Source of the DNA: Myxococcales bacterium
GTDB taxonomy: Bacteria; Myxococcota_A; Polyangia; Polyangiales; Polyangiaceae
Assembly (NCBI GenBank): GCA_025359105.1
Contig: JANYHK010000100.1
Location: 1-45,947 of the forward strand
Length of the DNA stretch: 45,947 nucleotides
Direction: 5' to 3'
The notes under the pieces are model-generated. The model ran no database searches. It had not been told where the DNA came from and was given only the letters and a program-made list of their open reading frames with translations. Below, in pieces: positions 7,910-17,014 of this stretch. The number at the start of each line of letters is the position of its first letter. Positions within the stretch are counted from its first letter, which is position 1. A program made the position numbers and the translations under genes.

Positions 7910-8398
7910 ATGAAGAAGAACACGATCTGTCTTTGGTTCAACCATGACGCGGAAGAGGCGGCGGGCTTCTACGCCCGGACCTTTCCCGACAGCACGGTCA
8001 GCGCGGTGCATCGGGCGCCGTCCGACTTTCCAGGCGGCAAGGCGGGCGACGTCCTGACGGTCGAGTTCACGGTCTGCGGCGTGCCGTGCCTGGGCCTCAA
8101 CGGCGGGGACAGGTTCAAGCACAGCGAGGCGTTCTCCTTTCAGATCGCCACCGACGATCAAGCGGAGACCGACCGTTATTGGACCGCGATCCTCGGCAAC
8201 GGCGGTACGGAAAACGCGTGCGGCTGGTGCAAGGACAAATGGGGCCTTTCGTGGCAAATCACGCCGCGCGTCCTGACCGAGGCATTGGCCGGAGGCGGCG
8301 ATGTAGCGAAGCGCGCGTTCGAGGCGATGATGGAGATGCGGAAGATCGACGTCGCCAAGATCGCGGCGGCGGTACGCGGCGAGACCGTGCCGACATGA
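7910..8398 (+). CDS. PhnB-like VOC-family protein
   Basis: 162 aa. ATG 7910 follows an AGGAGAG ribosome site; an ATG at 7895 lacks one. The sequence follows the PhnB/3-demethylubiquinone 3-methyltransferase-like VOC fold: CLWFNHDAEEAAGFYARTF at the start, VLTVEFTVCGVPCLGLNGG, FSFQIATDDQAETDRYW, then GWCKDKWGLSWQITP. Despite the domain name these proteins are not shown to be methyltransferases, and the reaction is unknown. Cytosolic. It stands between a decayed immunity gene and an aldo/keto reductase with no operon spacing to either. Confidence 0.88.
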   Translation: MKKNTICLWFNHDAEEAAGFYARTFPDSTVSAVHRAPSDFPGGKAGDVLTVEFTVCGVPCLGLNGGDRFKHSEAFSFQIATDDQAETDRYWTAILGNGGTENACGWCKDKWGLSWQITPRVLTEALAGGGDVAKRAFEAMMEMRKIDVAKIAAAVRGETVPT

Positions 8399-8399
8399 A

Positions 8400-8437
8400 A
8401 AGCCCGCGCCCGCACCACTCGCGCGCTGCTCGGGCTT
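8400..8437 (+). terminator. Weak hairpin after the PhnB-like gene
   Basis: AAGCCCG and CGGGCTT form a 7-bp stem around a 24-nt GC-rich loop just after the stop at 8398. No T-run follows on the plus strand, so termination is only possible. Confidence 0.3.
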
Positions 8438-8470
8438 CACGCCTGTAGGCCGGCGCGATACGACAAGCAC

Positions 8471-9559
8471 ATGTCGCTCGCTCACTACGTCACGCTCGGT
8501 CACTCGGGACTTCGCGTCAGTCCGTTCTGCCTCGGTACCATGACCTTCGGAAAGGAGTGGGGGGCCTGGGGCTCGGAGCCTGCGGAAGCCACCCGCATCC
8601 TCGACCGCTACATCGAGCGCGGGGGCAACTTCATCGACACCGCGAACGGCTACACCAAAGGCCACTCCGAGGCGATCATCGGCGAGCACCTCGCGCACGA
8701 TCGCAAGAAGCGAGACCGCGTCGTCCTCGCCACGAAGTTCGTGACGAATCTCTATTTGGGCGATCCGAACGGCGGCGGCGCGAGTCGGAAGGCGATCGTG
8801 GCCCAATGCGAGGAGTCGCTCCGCCGACTCCGCACCGACTACATCGATCTCTACTGGATGCACGCCTGGGACAAGACGACGCCCATCGAAGAGACGATGG
8901 GTGGGCTCGATACGCTCGTCGAGCAAGGCAAGGTTCGGTACCTCGGATTCAGCGATACTCCGGCGTGGAAGGTCGCGCAGGCGCAGACGATGGCGTCGCT
9001 CCGGGCATGGTCACCGCTGGTTGCGCTCCAGATCGAGTACTCGCTCCTCCAGCGAACGGTGGAAGGCGAGCTCGTGCCGATGGCGCAGGAGCTCGGGCTC
9101 GGCATCACGCCATGGGGACCTCTCCGCGGCGGCGCGCTCAGCGGCAAGTACAAGCGGGCCGACAAAGGCAAACACGAGGCCGCGCGAGGCGCGCGCGTCA
9201 CGAGCTACCTCGATGACCGCACGTACGATCTCCTGGACGTGCTCGAGGGCATCGCGCAAACGCACGGCACGACGGTGCCGAGGGTCGCGCTCGCGTGGGT
9301 CCAGGGCCGGCCTGGTGTCACGTCGACGATCATCGGCGCCCGCACGATCGAGCAGCTGGACGACAACATCGGCGCGCTCGACGTGAAGCTCGCCCACGCG
9401 GAGGTCGAGGCGCTCGACAAGGCGACCACGCCGTCTCTGCCGTTCCCGGTGGACATGCTCACGATGGTTCCGTCCTTCGCCTTTGGCGGCACGACCGTCA
9501 ACGGTCAGGCGTCGAAGGCGTGGCCGCAAGCGCCGCAGAGCGACGCAGAACGCTTCTGA
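8471..9559 (+). CDS. Aldo/keto reductase
   Basis: 362 aa, the normal length for the YajO/Tas-like aldo/keto reductase group. The catalytic tetrad is visible: Asp56 (FIDTANG), Tyr61, Lys89 (LATKFV) and His131 (YWMHAWD). NADPH-binding features near the C-terminus (TSTIIGARTIEQLDDN) are present. It should reduce aldehydes or ketones with NADPH in the cytosol; the substrate is unknown. GKEWGAWGS near residue 27 is typical of the group. The gene stands alone and converges with the next. Confidence 0.93.
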   Translation: MSLAHYVTLGHSGLRVSPFCLGTMTFGKEWGAWGSEPAEATRILDRYIERGGNFIDTANGYTKGHSEAIIGEHLAHDRKKRDRVVLATKFVTNLYLGDPNGGGASRKAIVAQCEESLRRLRTDYIDLYWMHAWDKTTPIEETMGGLDTLVEQGKVRYLGFSDTPAWKVAQAQTMASLRAWSPLVALQIEYSLLQRTVEGELVPMAQELGLGITPWGPLRGGALSGKYKRADKGKHEAARGARVTSYLDDRTYDLLDVLEGIAQTHGTTVPRVALAWVQGRPGVTSTIIGARTIEQLDDNIGALDVKLAHAEVEALDKATTPSLPFPVDMLTMVPSFAFGGTTVNGQASKAWPQAPQSDAERF

Positions 9560-9571
9560 GACAGCAGTTCG

Positions 9572-9586
9572 GAGCCGCCGAGGCTC
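9572..9586. terminator. Small hairpin between convergent genes
   Basis: GAGCC-gccga-GGCTC lies in the 29 bp between two converging stop codons. The stem is short and without a T-tract; it could act weakly in both directions. Confidence 0.3.
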
Positions 9587-9588
9587 GG

Positions 9589-10452
9589 TCAGTCGGACGT
9601 CGCCGTCGGCCGCGCGTCGTCCGGATGGAAGCGGGGCAGGCGGGTGAATCCCTCGTCGTCGCGCACGCGGGAGGGATCTGCAGCGGCGATCGGCCGGTGC
9701 GCGGGAGCGACCCCGAGTGCGCTCCGGCGAACGGCGCTCGGGGCTCTCACCGCCGGACTCGCCGTCGTCGGGGCGGAAGAGCGCGCCGCCACGGTCAGGC
9801 GAGGCGCGGGCGGCCGCACGGGCAGCGGTGACGGAGTGGGCGGCATAGCGACGACGCCCGGTTCGACCGGCTGCGGGGGGGGCTCGGCCGGCGCGGCGAT
9901 GACGCGAGGAGGCCTAGGGGGAAGCGACGGAGCGACCGCCACCACCAACGTGCGCTTGCCGGTCGGTTCGTCGCCGACCGTCGCCGCGGCGAGGCCGCTC
10001 ATGAGCAGCGCGCACGCCGTGAAGGCGATCGCCATGAGCTGCTTCGTTCGGCGCGGGATCGAAGGAGGTGCCACCGCCGGCGTCTTCGGCGATTCCAGGA
10101 CGAACGCGCACAGCATCGGCGCGCCGAGCCGTCGGTCGGCCGGCACGACGAGCTTGTCGAGATCGACGCCGGTCGATCGCTTGCGCGGCGGTGCCTTCCT
10201 CTTCGGAAGCGGCGGCGGCACCGACGCCTTCATGGCCGCCGCGGCCTCCCGTGCCATCGCCTCCAGCGAATAGATCACCGACGCGACGTGTTCTTCCTTC
10301 GCGGCGGGTCGCGGTGGCGTCTTCACGCGCGTCGAGGACGGCGGCGGAGAGGTCTCGGCGCGCTCGTTGCGGGTTGGCGACGCGCAGTTCAGCGCGTGCT
10401 GGATCGCGAGCGCGATGTCGAACACCGTCGAGCTGACATGGGGCGAGCGCAC
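9589..10452 (-). CDS. Single-pass membrane protein with Pro-rich outer part
   Basis: 287 aa from GTG 10452. The first 130 residues are polar and basic with Pro-rich tracts. Residues near 137-159 (LMAIAFTACALLMSGLAAA) form one membrane helix after an RRTK cluster, giving an N-in/C-out topology. The remaining 125 residues are Pro/Ala/Val-rich and probably disordered in the periplasm. The layout resembles the spacer of kinase- or TonB-like envelope proteins, but no domain is recognised. A TAGGTC sits upstream but does not fit the TAnnnT pattern fully. Confidence 0.65.
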   Translation of the reverse strand: MRSPHVSSTVFDIALAIQHALNCASPTRNERAETSPPPSSTRVKTPPRPAAKEEHVASVIYSLEAMAREAAAAMKASVPPPLPKRKAPPRKRSTGVDLDKLVVPADRRLGAPMLCAFVLESPKTPAVAPPSIPRRTKQLMAIAFTACALLMSGLAAATVGDEPTGKRTLVVAVAPSLPPRPPRVIAAPAEPPPQPVEPGVVAMPPTPSPLPVRPPAPRLTVAARSSAPTTASPAVRAPSAVRRSALGVAPAHRPIAAADPSRVRDDEGFTRLPRFHPDDARPTATSD

Positions 10453-10672
10453 GACGGTGACCTAAGCAATTCGCGCGCCGGACGGGTGACGTGCGAGTTC
10501 GCGGGGTTCTCGTTCTGTCGATGGCGGTCGGCCCACGATGTCGGCAAGAAGCGCGCACCTCACCGGCCGAATTTCGCCATGGGTTAACCGAGCCCCCCCA
10601 CGTGATCGTGCGCAACCGGCGAGGAAGCGGCGTCTCCAAAACCGCATAGTCCGGCCCGACGTCGGCCGCTCC

Positions 10673-11304
10673 TCAGTCGAAGGTCCCTGTGGCCCCGACG
10701 ATGCCGGCGGGCCCGTGCCCCGACGCGCCGAACCCACCTAGGTAAGGACGTAGGGCCCCGGACTTGCGGGATGGATCCGGCGACCCCGTCGTCGCGTAGA
10801 GCACGACCGTGACCCCGGCGGTCGCGAGCGTGGCGACGCCGAGGACGTCGGTCGTGAGCGCGCCTTGGCGATGCCGAAGTCGACGAGCTTGATCGCGCCG
10901 CCGTACGTCACAAATACGTTGTGCGGCGTCACGTCGCGGTGCACGACGCCGAGGGGGCTGCCGGTGAGGTCGGTCAATTCGTGCGCGGCGTGGAGGCCCG
11001 CGAGGATGCGCGTGAGGACGTGAAGGTAGATGGGGAGGGGCAGCTGGCGCTTGGTCCGCCCGAGCACGCGCTGAGCGACTGCCCGTCGAGGTACTGCGCC
11101 CGTGTCGACGGACGCCGCGTCGGTCGTCTCCGCCACACACACCTTCGCGACGCAGCGCGATGAGGTGAACGGTCCGCCTCGGCGTAGGCAGTCGGAGTCG
11201 GTCGTGCATTGCTCCCGGCTCGTCTCGAGGAGAAAGGAGCACGCCGTCACCCCGACCACCGGAGTGGCGGCAAACCCGACGAGAAGAATGGCGCGCCCCC
11301 GCAT
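10673..11304 (-). pseudogene. Mosaic of lipoprotein head, kinase middle and outer-protein tail
   Basis: Three pieces of different gene families are joined. (1) From ATG 11304: a lipoprotein signal with Cys22 and a Cys-rich head (TSREQCTTDSDC) as in myxobacterial substrate-binding lipoproteins. (2) From about 11050 to 10861, in the same frame: the catalytic middle of a Ser/Thr kinase (LAGLHAAHEL, VVHRDVTPHN, VDFGIAKA). (3) From about 10860 to the stop at 10673, in a different frame: a C-terminal tail with a membrane-like segment (VATLATAGVTVVLYATTG) as in myxobacterial PEGA/TPR proteins. Pieces 1 and 2 could be translated as one chimera ending at 10738. The kinase N-lobe is absent, so no kinase activity is expected. 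Confidence 0.6.
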
Positions 11305-11316
11305 GGCTCCACTGGA

Positions 11317-11322
11317 ACAATA
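11317..11322 (-). promoter_or_regulatory. Candidate -10 box (TATTGT) before the mosaic
   Basis: It ends 12 nt before ATG 11304; GTGGAG just before the ATG may act as a ribosome site. The mosaic may thus still be transcribed. Confidence 0.3.
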
Positions 11323-11518
11323 ACTGATTTTCCCCGCGCCGCTGTGCGCTCCGCCGAGACGCCCGTGCTCCCCTGTGCGTGATGCAGGTACCGCGGCGAG
11401 CTTGCGTGGCTTGATCCGTCTCGCGGAGACAACGTTCGACGAGGGCGTGACCAAGGGGACGTCGAGCCCGCGTGTCCCTGGCCGCCTGGATGGACGCGAT
11501 CGCTCCCCCAATCGCGCG

Positions 11519-11524
11519 TAGAGT
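11519..11524 (+). promoter_or_regulatory. Candidate -10 box (TAGAGT) of the DUF885/ABC operon
   Basis: TAGAGT ends 9 nt before ATG 11534. The preceding CGCGCG is shared with the box before the first gene of the window. An inverted repeat GTCTC-gcg-GAGAC (11418-11430) about 90 bp upstream is a possible operator. Confidence 0.4.
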
Positions 11525-11533
11525 AGGGCCGCC

Positions 11534-13216
11534 ATGATGTGGCTCGACCGCTTCTTCGAGAGCTACTACGCCCGCCGGCCGGTCAACGCCACCTTCATCG
11601 GCGTCCACGCCCACGATCACGCGCTGCCGGATTGGTCGGAGAACGGCGCGGGCGACGCGCTCGCCGAGGTGGAGGCGCTGCTCGGCCCAGCGGCGGCGGG
11701 GCGGACGGGCGCCGCAGCCGCCGGCGCAGCGGACGAGGACGCGTCCTTCGCGGCGCGCGACGAACGCCTCGCGCGTGGCTACCTGCGGACCCAGGCGTGG
11801 GAGCTCCGCTCGTCGCACTTTCATCGCGGAAATCCCAGCGCGTACACCGGCGAGGCGGTCTTCGGCGTGATGTCGCTCTTCCTCGGCGTGGAGGACGCGG
11901 CGGTCGCGGGGCGCGTGCCCGCGGCCATCGCGCGCATGGACGCCATCCCCGCGTTTCTCGCGCATGCGCGGCAGAACGTCCGGCGCCCGCCGCGGGCGTG
12001 GTCCGAGCGCGCGGAGGACGAGTGCAAGGGCGCACGCGCGCTCTTCACCGAGGGGTTGCCGCTCCTGGCGGCGGAGCGCGGCATCACCGATCCCGCGTTC
12101 ACGGTGGCCGCGGAGCGCGCGGCGTCGGCGTTCGCCCAGACCCAGGCGCACCTCGCGGTGGAGCGCGCCGCGCCCGCGCGGGAGGACGTCGCGGCCGGCG
12201 AAGAGGCGCTCCTCCTCTATTTGCGCGACGGCCACTTCCTGGACGAGAGCCCCGACGAGATCGCCCGCCACGCCGAGGCGGAGCTCCGGGACGCGCAGGC
12301 GCGCCTCGCGGCCGGCGCCAAGGAGTTCGGCGCCGGCACCCCCGACGACGCGCTCGCAGCGCTCGCGGCCGCGCACCCATCGGCGCGCGGCTACTACGTG
12401 CGCTACCAGGAGATCTGGGACCGCGCGCGCGCCGCCGCCGAGGCCCACGGCCTCGTCACCTGGAAGGAGCACCCGATCCGCTACGTGCCGCGCCCGGCGT
12501 GGGTGCGCGCCGCGGCGCCGTATCTCTACTTTCTGCCGTACCGCTCGCCCGCCGCCTTCGGCCGCCCGAAGGTGCACGAGTACCTGGTGACGCCGATCGA
12601 GCCCAGCATGCCGGAGGCCGAGCAGCGCGCGCTCCTCCGCGCGAACGGCGACGCCGCGATCACGTCGAACCACGTCATTCACCACGGCGGGATCGGTCAC
12701 CACGTGCAGAACGCCTACGCCTTTGCGTCGCGCTCACGCGTCGGTCAGATCGCGGCGATCGACTGCGCGTCGCGCATCGCGATGTTCTCGGGCGGCACGA
12801 TGGCGGAGGGCTGGGCGTGCTACGCGACCGATCTGATGCGCGAGATCGGCTTCCTGACGCCGCTCCAGGCCTACGCCGAGACCCACACGCGGGCACGGAT
12901 GTGCGCCCGCGCCGTGGTGGACGTGCGCCTGCACCAGGGGCGCTTCACGCTCGACGACGCCCAAGCGTTCTACGAGCGCGAGGCGGGGATGCCGCCGGCC
13001 TTCGCCCGCGCCGAGGCGACGAAGAACAGCATGTTCCCTGGCGCCGCGCTCATGTACGTGGCCGGCACGGATGGGCTGCATCGCCTCCGCCGCCAGGTCG
13101 CAGAGAGGGAAGGAGCGCGCTTCTCTTTGCGCGCGTTCCACGACAAACTCCTCTCTTACGGCTCGGTCCCGGTGGCGCTCGCCGCCGAGGCCTTGCTCGC
13201 GGAGGCCTCGTCATGA
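11534..13216 (+). CDS. DUF885 family protein lacking the catalytic Glu
   Basis: 560 aa, the usual length for DUF885 (predicted zinc peptidase-like). The second family motif is intact at 424-431 (AEGWACYA). The first, normally HEAxPGHH, reads HHGGIGHH at residues 383-390, so the Glu that would activate water is a His while the metal-binding His pair can remain. It may be an inactive partner, or a subfamily with other chemistry. No signal peptide: predicted cytosolic. First gene of a nine-gene run; its stop overlaps the next start (ATGA). Confidence 0.85.
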   Translation: MMWLDRFFESYYARRPVNATFIGVHAHDHALPDWSENGAGDALAEVEALLGPAAAGRTGAAAAGAADEDASFAARDERLARGYLRTQAWELRSSHFHRGNPSAYTGEAVFGVMSLFLGVEDAAVAGRVPAAIARMDAIPAFLAHARQNVRRPPRAWSERAEDECKGARALFTEGLPLLAAERGITDPAFTVAAERAASAFAQTQAHLAVERAAPAREDVAAGEEALLLYLRDGHFLDESPDEIARHAEAELRDAQARLAAGAKEFGAGTPDDALAALAAAHPSARGYYVRYQEIWDRARAAAEAHGLVTWKEHPIRYVPRPAWVRAAAPYLYFLPYRSPAAFGRPKVHEYLVTPIEPSMPEAEQRALLRANGDAAITSNHVIHHGGIGHHVQNAYAFASRSRVGQIAAIDCASRIAMFSGGTMAEGWACYATDLMREIGFLTPLQAYAETHTRARMCARAVVDVRLHQGRFTLDDAQAFYEREAGMPPAFARAEATKNSMFPGAALMYVAGTDGLHRLRRQVAEREGARFSLRAFHDKLLSYGSVPVALAAEALLAEASS

Positions 13217-14442
13217 CCACCCCGATCGCGTCGCCTGCATCCCCTTCCGCGCCCCTCCCCGATCCCCTGAGCGACGCGACGCTCGCGCTCGGCCGGCGTG
13301 CGATGGCAGCGCTGCTCGGCCTCGACCGGCTCTACCGACGCGAGAGCGGCGACGCCGAGGGCCTCGCGGTCGTGAACCTCGACACAGCCGGCGCCTTCCC
13401 CGCCGCGCCACTCGCGAGCTATGCGGAGGCGCGCGCCTGCTTCGCCGATCTGAAGCGTGACGCCGCTTCGCTCCCCGAGCCCGATCGCCGCGCGTACTAC
13501 GACGAGCTCGCGCGCTCGACCGACGCGTTCGTGACCTGGCAGGAGAGAGGCCTCTCCTTCGAGGCGCAGCTCACCGGGTTTCTCGGCGTGCCCGCTGCGC
13601 CGGCGTCCGACGAGGAGCTCGGCGTCCTCGAGGCCGAGCTCGCACGCCTCCTCGGCGGCATGGGCTTACCCGGCGATCTGCGCGCGCAGTGCGCGGCGTG
13701 GGAGGAGCGCGTCCGCGTCCCCGCCGCCGAGGTTCCGCAGGCGCTCACCGCGCTCATCGACGAGGCGTGGGATCGCACCGAGCGGCTCGTCGCCCCCATC
13801 GGCGCGCCCAAGTCCGACGCCATGAAGGTCCGCTCCGTCTCCGGCGTCCCCTTCAACGCGCGCTGCGACTACCTGAACCGCACCGTGGAGCTCAACACCG
13901 ATCCGGTGCTGACGCGCCCCGGCCTCAAGCACCTCGCCGTGCACGAGTGCACCCCCGGCCACTACCTGCAGTTCAAGGTGCGCGAGGCGTGGGTGAAGGA
14001 GGGCCGCGCCCCTGCCGACGTGCTCCTCAGCGTGGTCAACACCGCGAGCTCGTCGGTGTTCGAAGGGATCGGCGACTCCGGGCTTGTCCTGCTCGACTGG
14101 ATCGAGGGCGACGACGATCGCGTGCAGGCGGTGATGAACCGCTACCGCGCCGGCATCGGCACCGGCGCGGCGTGGCGCCTCCACGCCCTAGGCTGGAGCG
14201 AGGAGCGCGTGGCGGCGTGGCTCGGCGAGCGCGCGCTCACGGGCGGCGAAGGCTGGGTGCGAAACCGCATGGGCTTCATCGCGTCGCCGTCGCGCGCCGT
14301 CCTCATCTGGTCGTACTGGTGGGGCGAGCCAGTCGTCCTCGCCGGCTGGGAGCGCGCCACCCTTGCCGGCAGGCGCGACGCGTTCTTCCGGTACTTGTAC
14401 GGGCGCATGCACTCGGGCGCGACGGTCGGGATGTTCGCGTGA
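13213..14442 (+). CDS. DUF885 family predicted zinc peptidase
   Basis: 409 aa, ATG overlapping the previous stop by 4 nt. HECTPGHYLQ (H244, E245, H250) is the canonical metal and catalytic motif of DUF885. A second acidic motif, FEGIGD (Glu284), stands where EGWA is usual, so the third ligand is kept. The N-terminal helical part is shorter than in the upstream paralogue. The two adjacent, tightly coupled and diverged copies suggest a heteromeric hydrolase acting on whatever the downstream transporter brings in. Cytosolic by lack of signal. Confidence 0.85.
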   Translation: MTTPIASPASPSAPLPDPLSDATLALGRRAMAALLGLDRLYRRESGDAEGLAVVNLDTAGAFPAAPLASYAEARACFADLKRDAASLPEPDRRAYYDELARSTDAFVTWQERGLSFEAQLTGFLGVPAAPASDEELGVLEAELARLLGGMGLPGDLRAQCAAWEERVRVPAAEVPQALTALIDEAWDRTERLVAPIGAPKSDAMKVRSVSGVPFNARCDYLNRTVELNTDPVLTRPGLKHLAVHECTPGHYLQFKVREAWVKEGRAPADVLLSVVNTASSSVFEGIGDSGLVLLDWIEGDDDRVQAVMNRYRAGIGTGAAWRLHALGWSEERVAAWLGERALTGGEGWVRNRMGFIASPSRAVLIWSYWWGEPVVLAGWERATLAGRRDAFFRYLYGRMHSGATVGMFA

Positions 14443-16061
14443 GCCGAAGCGGCGGGCAGCGGCTGCTCGCAGTGGTCGCTGCGCTCTGCCTCTCCGCGGG
14501 CGACGGCTGCTCGCGGCGCGCGCCCGACGACGGCGGTCGCAAGATCCTCCGCATAGCCTACGAGCGCGAGATCGACGTCCTGAACCTCTTCACCAGCCAG
14601 AACCTCGTCGACATCAGCTTCAGCATGGTCGAGGGCCTCGTCACGACCGACGATCACGGCCGCTACGTCCCGGTCCTCGCCAAGGAGATCCCCACCGTCG
14701 AGAACGGCGGCGTCACCCTCCGCGAGGACGGCACGGTGGACATGACGTGGCACCTCCACGAGGGCGTCAGGTGGCACGACGGCGAGCCCTTCACGAGCGC
14801 CGACGTCTGCTTCACGTGGCGGTTCGTCACGAGCCCCGGCTCCGAGACGTACAACCGTGAGCAGTACATGGGGATCAAAGCGTGCGAGTCGCCCGACGCG
14901 GGCACCGTCGTCTTCCGCTGGGACGGGCAATACGCGTACTACGCGGGGCTCTTCGAAGGGATCCTTCCCGAGCACGTCTTCCGCGGCCTCACCGCGACGC
15001 AGATCGTCCGGCACGAAGGGTACAACCGCGGGCCGCAGACCATCGGCACCGGGCCGTTCAAGTTCGCCGAGTGGAAGACCGGCGAGTACATCCGCGTTGT
15101 CAAGAACCGCGACTACTGGCGGGGACGCGAGCTGCCGAAGATCGACGAGATCGTCTGGGCGTTCATCCCCGACGCGAACACGCGCCTGCTCGCGCTCCGG
15201 TCCGGCGCGCACCATTTCGGGCGTATCTTGCCCACGCAGGTCGCGGCGGCGGGTTCGCTGCCGGAGAGCCACGTGCATCTCGTCAACACGAATGCCGTCC
15301 TCCACCTGGAGCTTGGCGTGAAGACGCCGCACGGCAAGCGCCTCTTCTCCGACCCGCGCGTCCGCCGCGCCCTCTTCCACGCCGTCGACCGCGACGCGAT
15401 CGCGAAGAAGCTCATGGAGGGCACCGTCAAGGTCGCCGATTCCCCGCTCAACTTCGAGAGCCCGTACGTCACCGCCGACGGCGCCGCCTTCACGTACGAT
15501 CCCGCCCTCGCCGCGCGCCTACTCGACGAGGCGGGGTGGACCCGAGGCCTTGGCGGCGTCCGGCAGAAGGAGGGAGAGCGCATGTCGTTCACCTTCCTGA
15601 ACCGCGCCGGGCAGACCGATCGCGCGCTCGTCGCGCAGGTCATCCAGATGGAGCTCCGCGCCATCGGCGTCGAGACGTCGCTCGACACGCTGGAGAGCGC
15701 CGCCTGGAGCCAGAGGTGGCGGAGCGGCAAGTGGGAGGCGATCGTCAGCGCGTTCATCCTGCCCGCCGACCCCACGCTCACGAGCCTCTTCGCCTGCGAC
15801 GGCTCGAACAACATGACCGGTGAGTGCGACCCGGCTCTCGACGAGGTCCTGAAGACCTCCGACCACGCGCTCACCTTCGCCATCCGCGCGCCGCTGCTCG
15901 CGCGCGCCCAGCGCCGCCTCGTCGACACTGCGCGCCTCCTGCCCCTCTTCTACAACGTGACCCCCGAGCTCGTGAGCACGCGGGTGAAGGGCTACCACGG
16001 CAGCGGGACGAATTTCGGCTCGTTCTGGAACCTGTGGTCGTGGGAGCTGGGCGCGCCGTGA
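14439..16061 (+). CDS. ABC transporter solute-binding lipoprotein, family 5 (peptide/nickel type)
   Basis: 540 aa; the GTG overlaps the upstream stop. A short signal with a loose lipobox ends at Cys24 or so (SAGDGC). The mature part has SBP family 5 landmarks: LNLFTSQNLVD, the substrate-cleft signature WHLHEGVRWHDGEPFTSADV, GTGPFKFAEWKTGEYIRVVKN, RVRRALFHAVDRDAI and a final lobe. This family binds peptides, oligosaccharides or nickel chelates outside the membrane and delivers them to DppB/C-type permeases, which follow directly. The ligand cannot be read from sequence. Confidence 0.92.
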   Translation: MSRSGGQRLLAVVAALCLSAGDGCSRRAPDDGGRKILRIAYEREIDVLNLFTSQNLVDISFSMVEGLVTTDDHGRYVPVLAKEIPTVENGGVTLREDGTVDMTWHLHEGVRWHDGEPFTSADVCFTWRFVTSPGSETYNREQYMGIKACESPDAGTVVFRWDGQYAYYAGLFEGILPEHVFRGLTATQIVRHEGYNRGPQTIGTGPFKFAEWKTGEYIRVVKNRDYWRGRELPKIDEIVWAFIPDANTRLLALRSGAHHFGRILPTQVAAAGSLPESHVHLVNTNAVLHLELGVKTPHGKRLFSDPRVRRALFHAVDRDAIAKKLMEGTVKVADSPLNFESPYVTADGAAFTYDPALAARLLDEAGWTRGLGGVRQKEGERMSFTFLNRAGQTDRALVAQVIQMELRAIGVETSLDTLESAAWSQRWRSGKWEAIVSAFILPADPTLTSLFACDGSNNMTGECDPALDEVLKTSDHALTFAIRAPLLARAQRRLVDTARLLPLFYNVTPELVSTRVKGYHGSGTNFGSFWNLWSWELGAP

Positions 16062-17014
16062 TCCCGTACGTCGTCCGGCGCGTCCTGCAGATGGTGCCGC
16101 TGCTCCTCGGCATCTCGGTCGTCCTCTTCGCGGTCATCCAGGCCGCGCCGGGCGGGCCGGAGGGCAACCTCGTCGCGTCGGGGCTGTTCGTCGATCCGCA
16201 GGTCACCGAAGCGTACCGCCACCGCCTCGGCGTCGATCAGCCGGTGATCGTCCAGTATTTTCGCTGGATCAGTGCGATCGCCCTGCACGGCGATCTCGGC
16301 CAGAGCTTCTCCACCACGCGGCCCGTGGCGGCGATGATCGCCGAGCGCATGCCGGCGACGCTGGAGCTCATGCTCACGTCGTTCGTCCTCGCCGCCGTGC
16401 TCGCGTTCCCGCTCGGCGTCTTCAGCGCGGCTCGCCCCGCCGGGGCGGTCGATCGGCTCGGCACCGGGCTGTCGTTCGTCGGCGTCGCCATGCCGGCATT
16501 CTGGCTCAGCCTGCTCTTGCAGCTCGTCTTCGCGGTGGAGCTCGGCTGGCTGCCGGTCTCGGGTACGCATACGGTCGGCGACGCGTCGCTCGGCGATCAC
16601 GCCGCGCACCTGGTGTTGCCGGCCATCGTCCTCTCCCTGCGTAACGTGGCCGGGTGGTCGCGTTACCTCCGCGGCAGCATGCTCGGCGTGATGCGGGCCG
16701 ACTTCGTGCGCACCGCGCGCGCGAAGGGGCAGGGGGAGGGCAAGGTCCTCGTCGTGCACGTCCTCCGCAACGCGCTCGTGCCGGTGGTGAGCGTGATGGC
16801 GCTCGGCCTCGCCGATCTCTTCTCGGGCGCCGTCATCACCGAGACCGTCTTCGCGTGGCCGGGCATCGGCCGCCTCTTCGTGCAGGGAATGTTCGCGCGC
16901 GACTACCCGCTGCTGATGGGCATCCTGCTTCTCGGCTCGGCGATGGTGCTCGTCTTCAACCTGGTCGCCGACGTCCTCTACGCCTTCCTCGACCCGCGGG
17001 TGCGTTATGCATGA
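16058..17014 (+). CDS. ABC permease, DppB/OppB type
   Basis: 318 aa from GTG 16058, 4-nt overlap with the binding protein. The N-terminal RRVLQMVPLLLGISVVLF helix, a periplasmic loop containing the LGVDQPVIVQYFRW motif, five further membrane segments and the cytoplasmic EAA-like loop (RTARAKGQGEGKVLVVHVLRN) identify it as the first transmembrane subunit of a peptide-type importer. It should pair with the next gene product and with ATPases that are not encoded here. Confidence 0.93.
   Translation: MIPYVVRRVLQMVPLLLGISVVLFAVIQAAPGGPEGNLVASGLFVDPQVTEAYRHRLGVDQPVIVQYFRWISAIALHGDLGQSFSTTRPVAAMIAERMPATLELMLTSFVLAAVLAFPLGVFSAARPAGAVDRLGTGLSFVGVAMPAFWLSLLLQLVFAVELGWLPVSGTHTVGDASLGDHAAHLVLPAIVLSLRNVAGWSRYLRGSMLGVMRADFVRTARAKGQGEGKVLVVHVLRNALVPVVSVMALGLADLFSGAVITETVFAWPGIGRLFVQGMFARDYPLLMGILLLGSAMVLVFNLVADVLYAFLDPRVRYA

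Noticed and set aside
12680-12703. Sequencing error as the cause of HHGGIGHH
   Set aside because: Changing Glu to His needs more than one base change and the rest of the motif is also altered in a consistent way.
11539-14442. A 967-codon frame covering most of both DUF885 genes
   Set aside because: Its first half is the shadow frame of the first DUF885 gene; the real second gene starts at ATG 13213.
13689-16061. A 790-codon frame that would fuse DUF885 and the binding protein
   Set aside because: The first 250 codons are Arg-rich shadow. GTG 14439 with a signal peptide and a 4-nt overlap is the true start.
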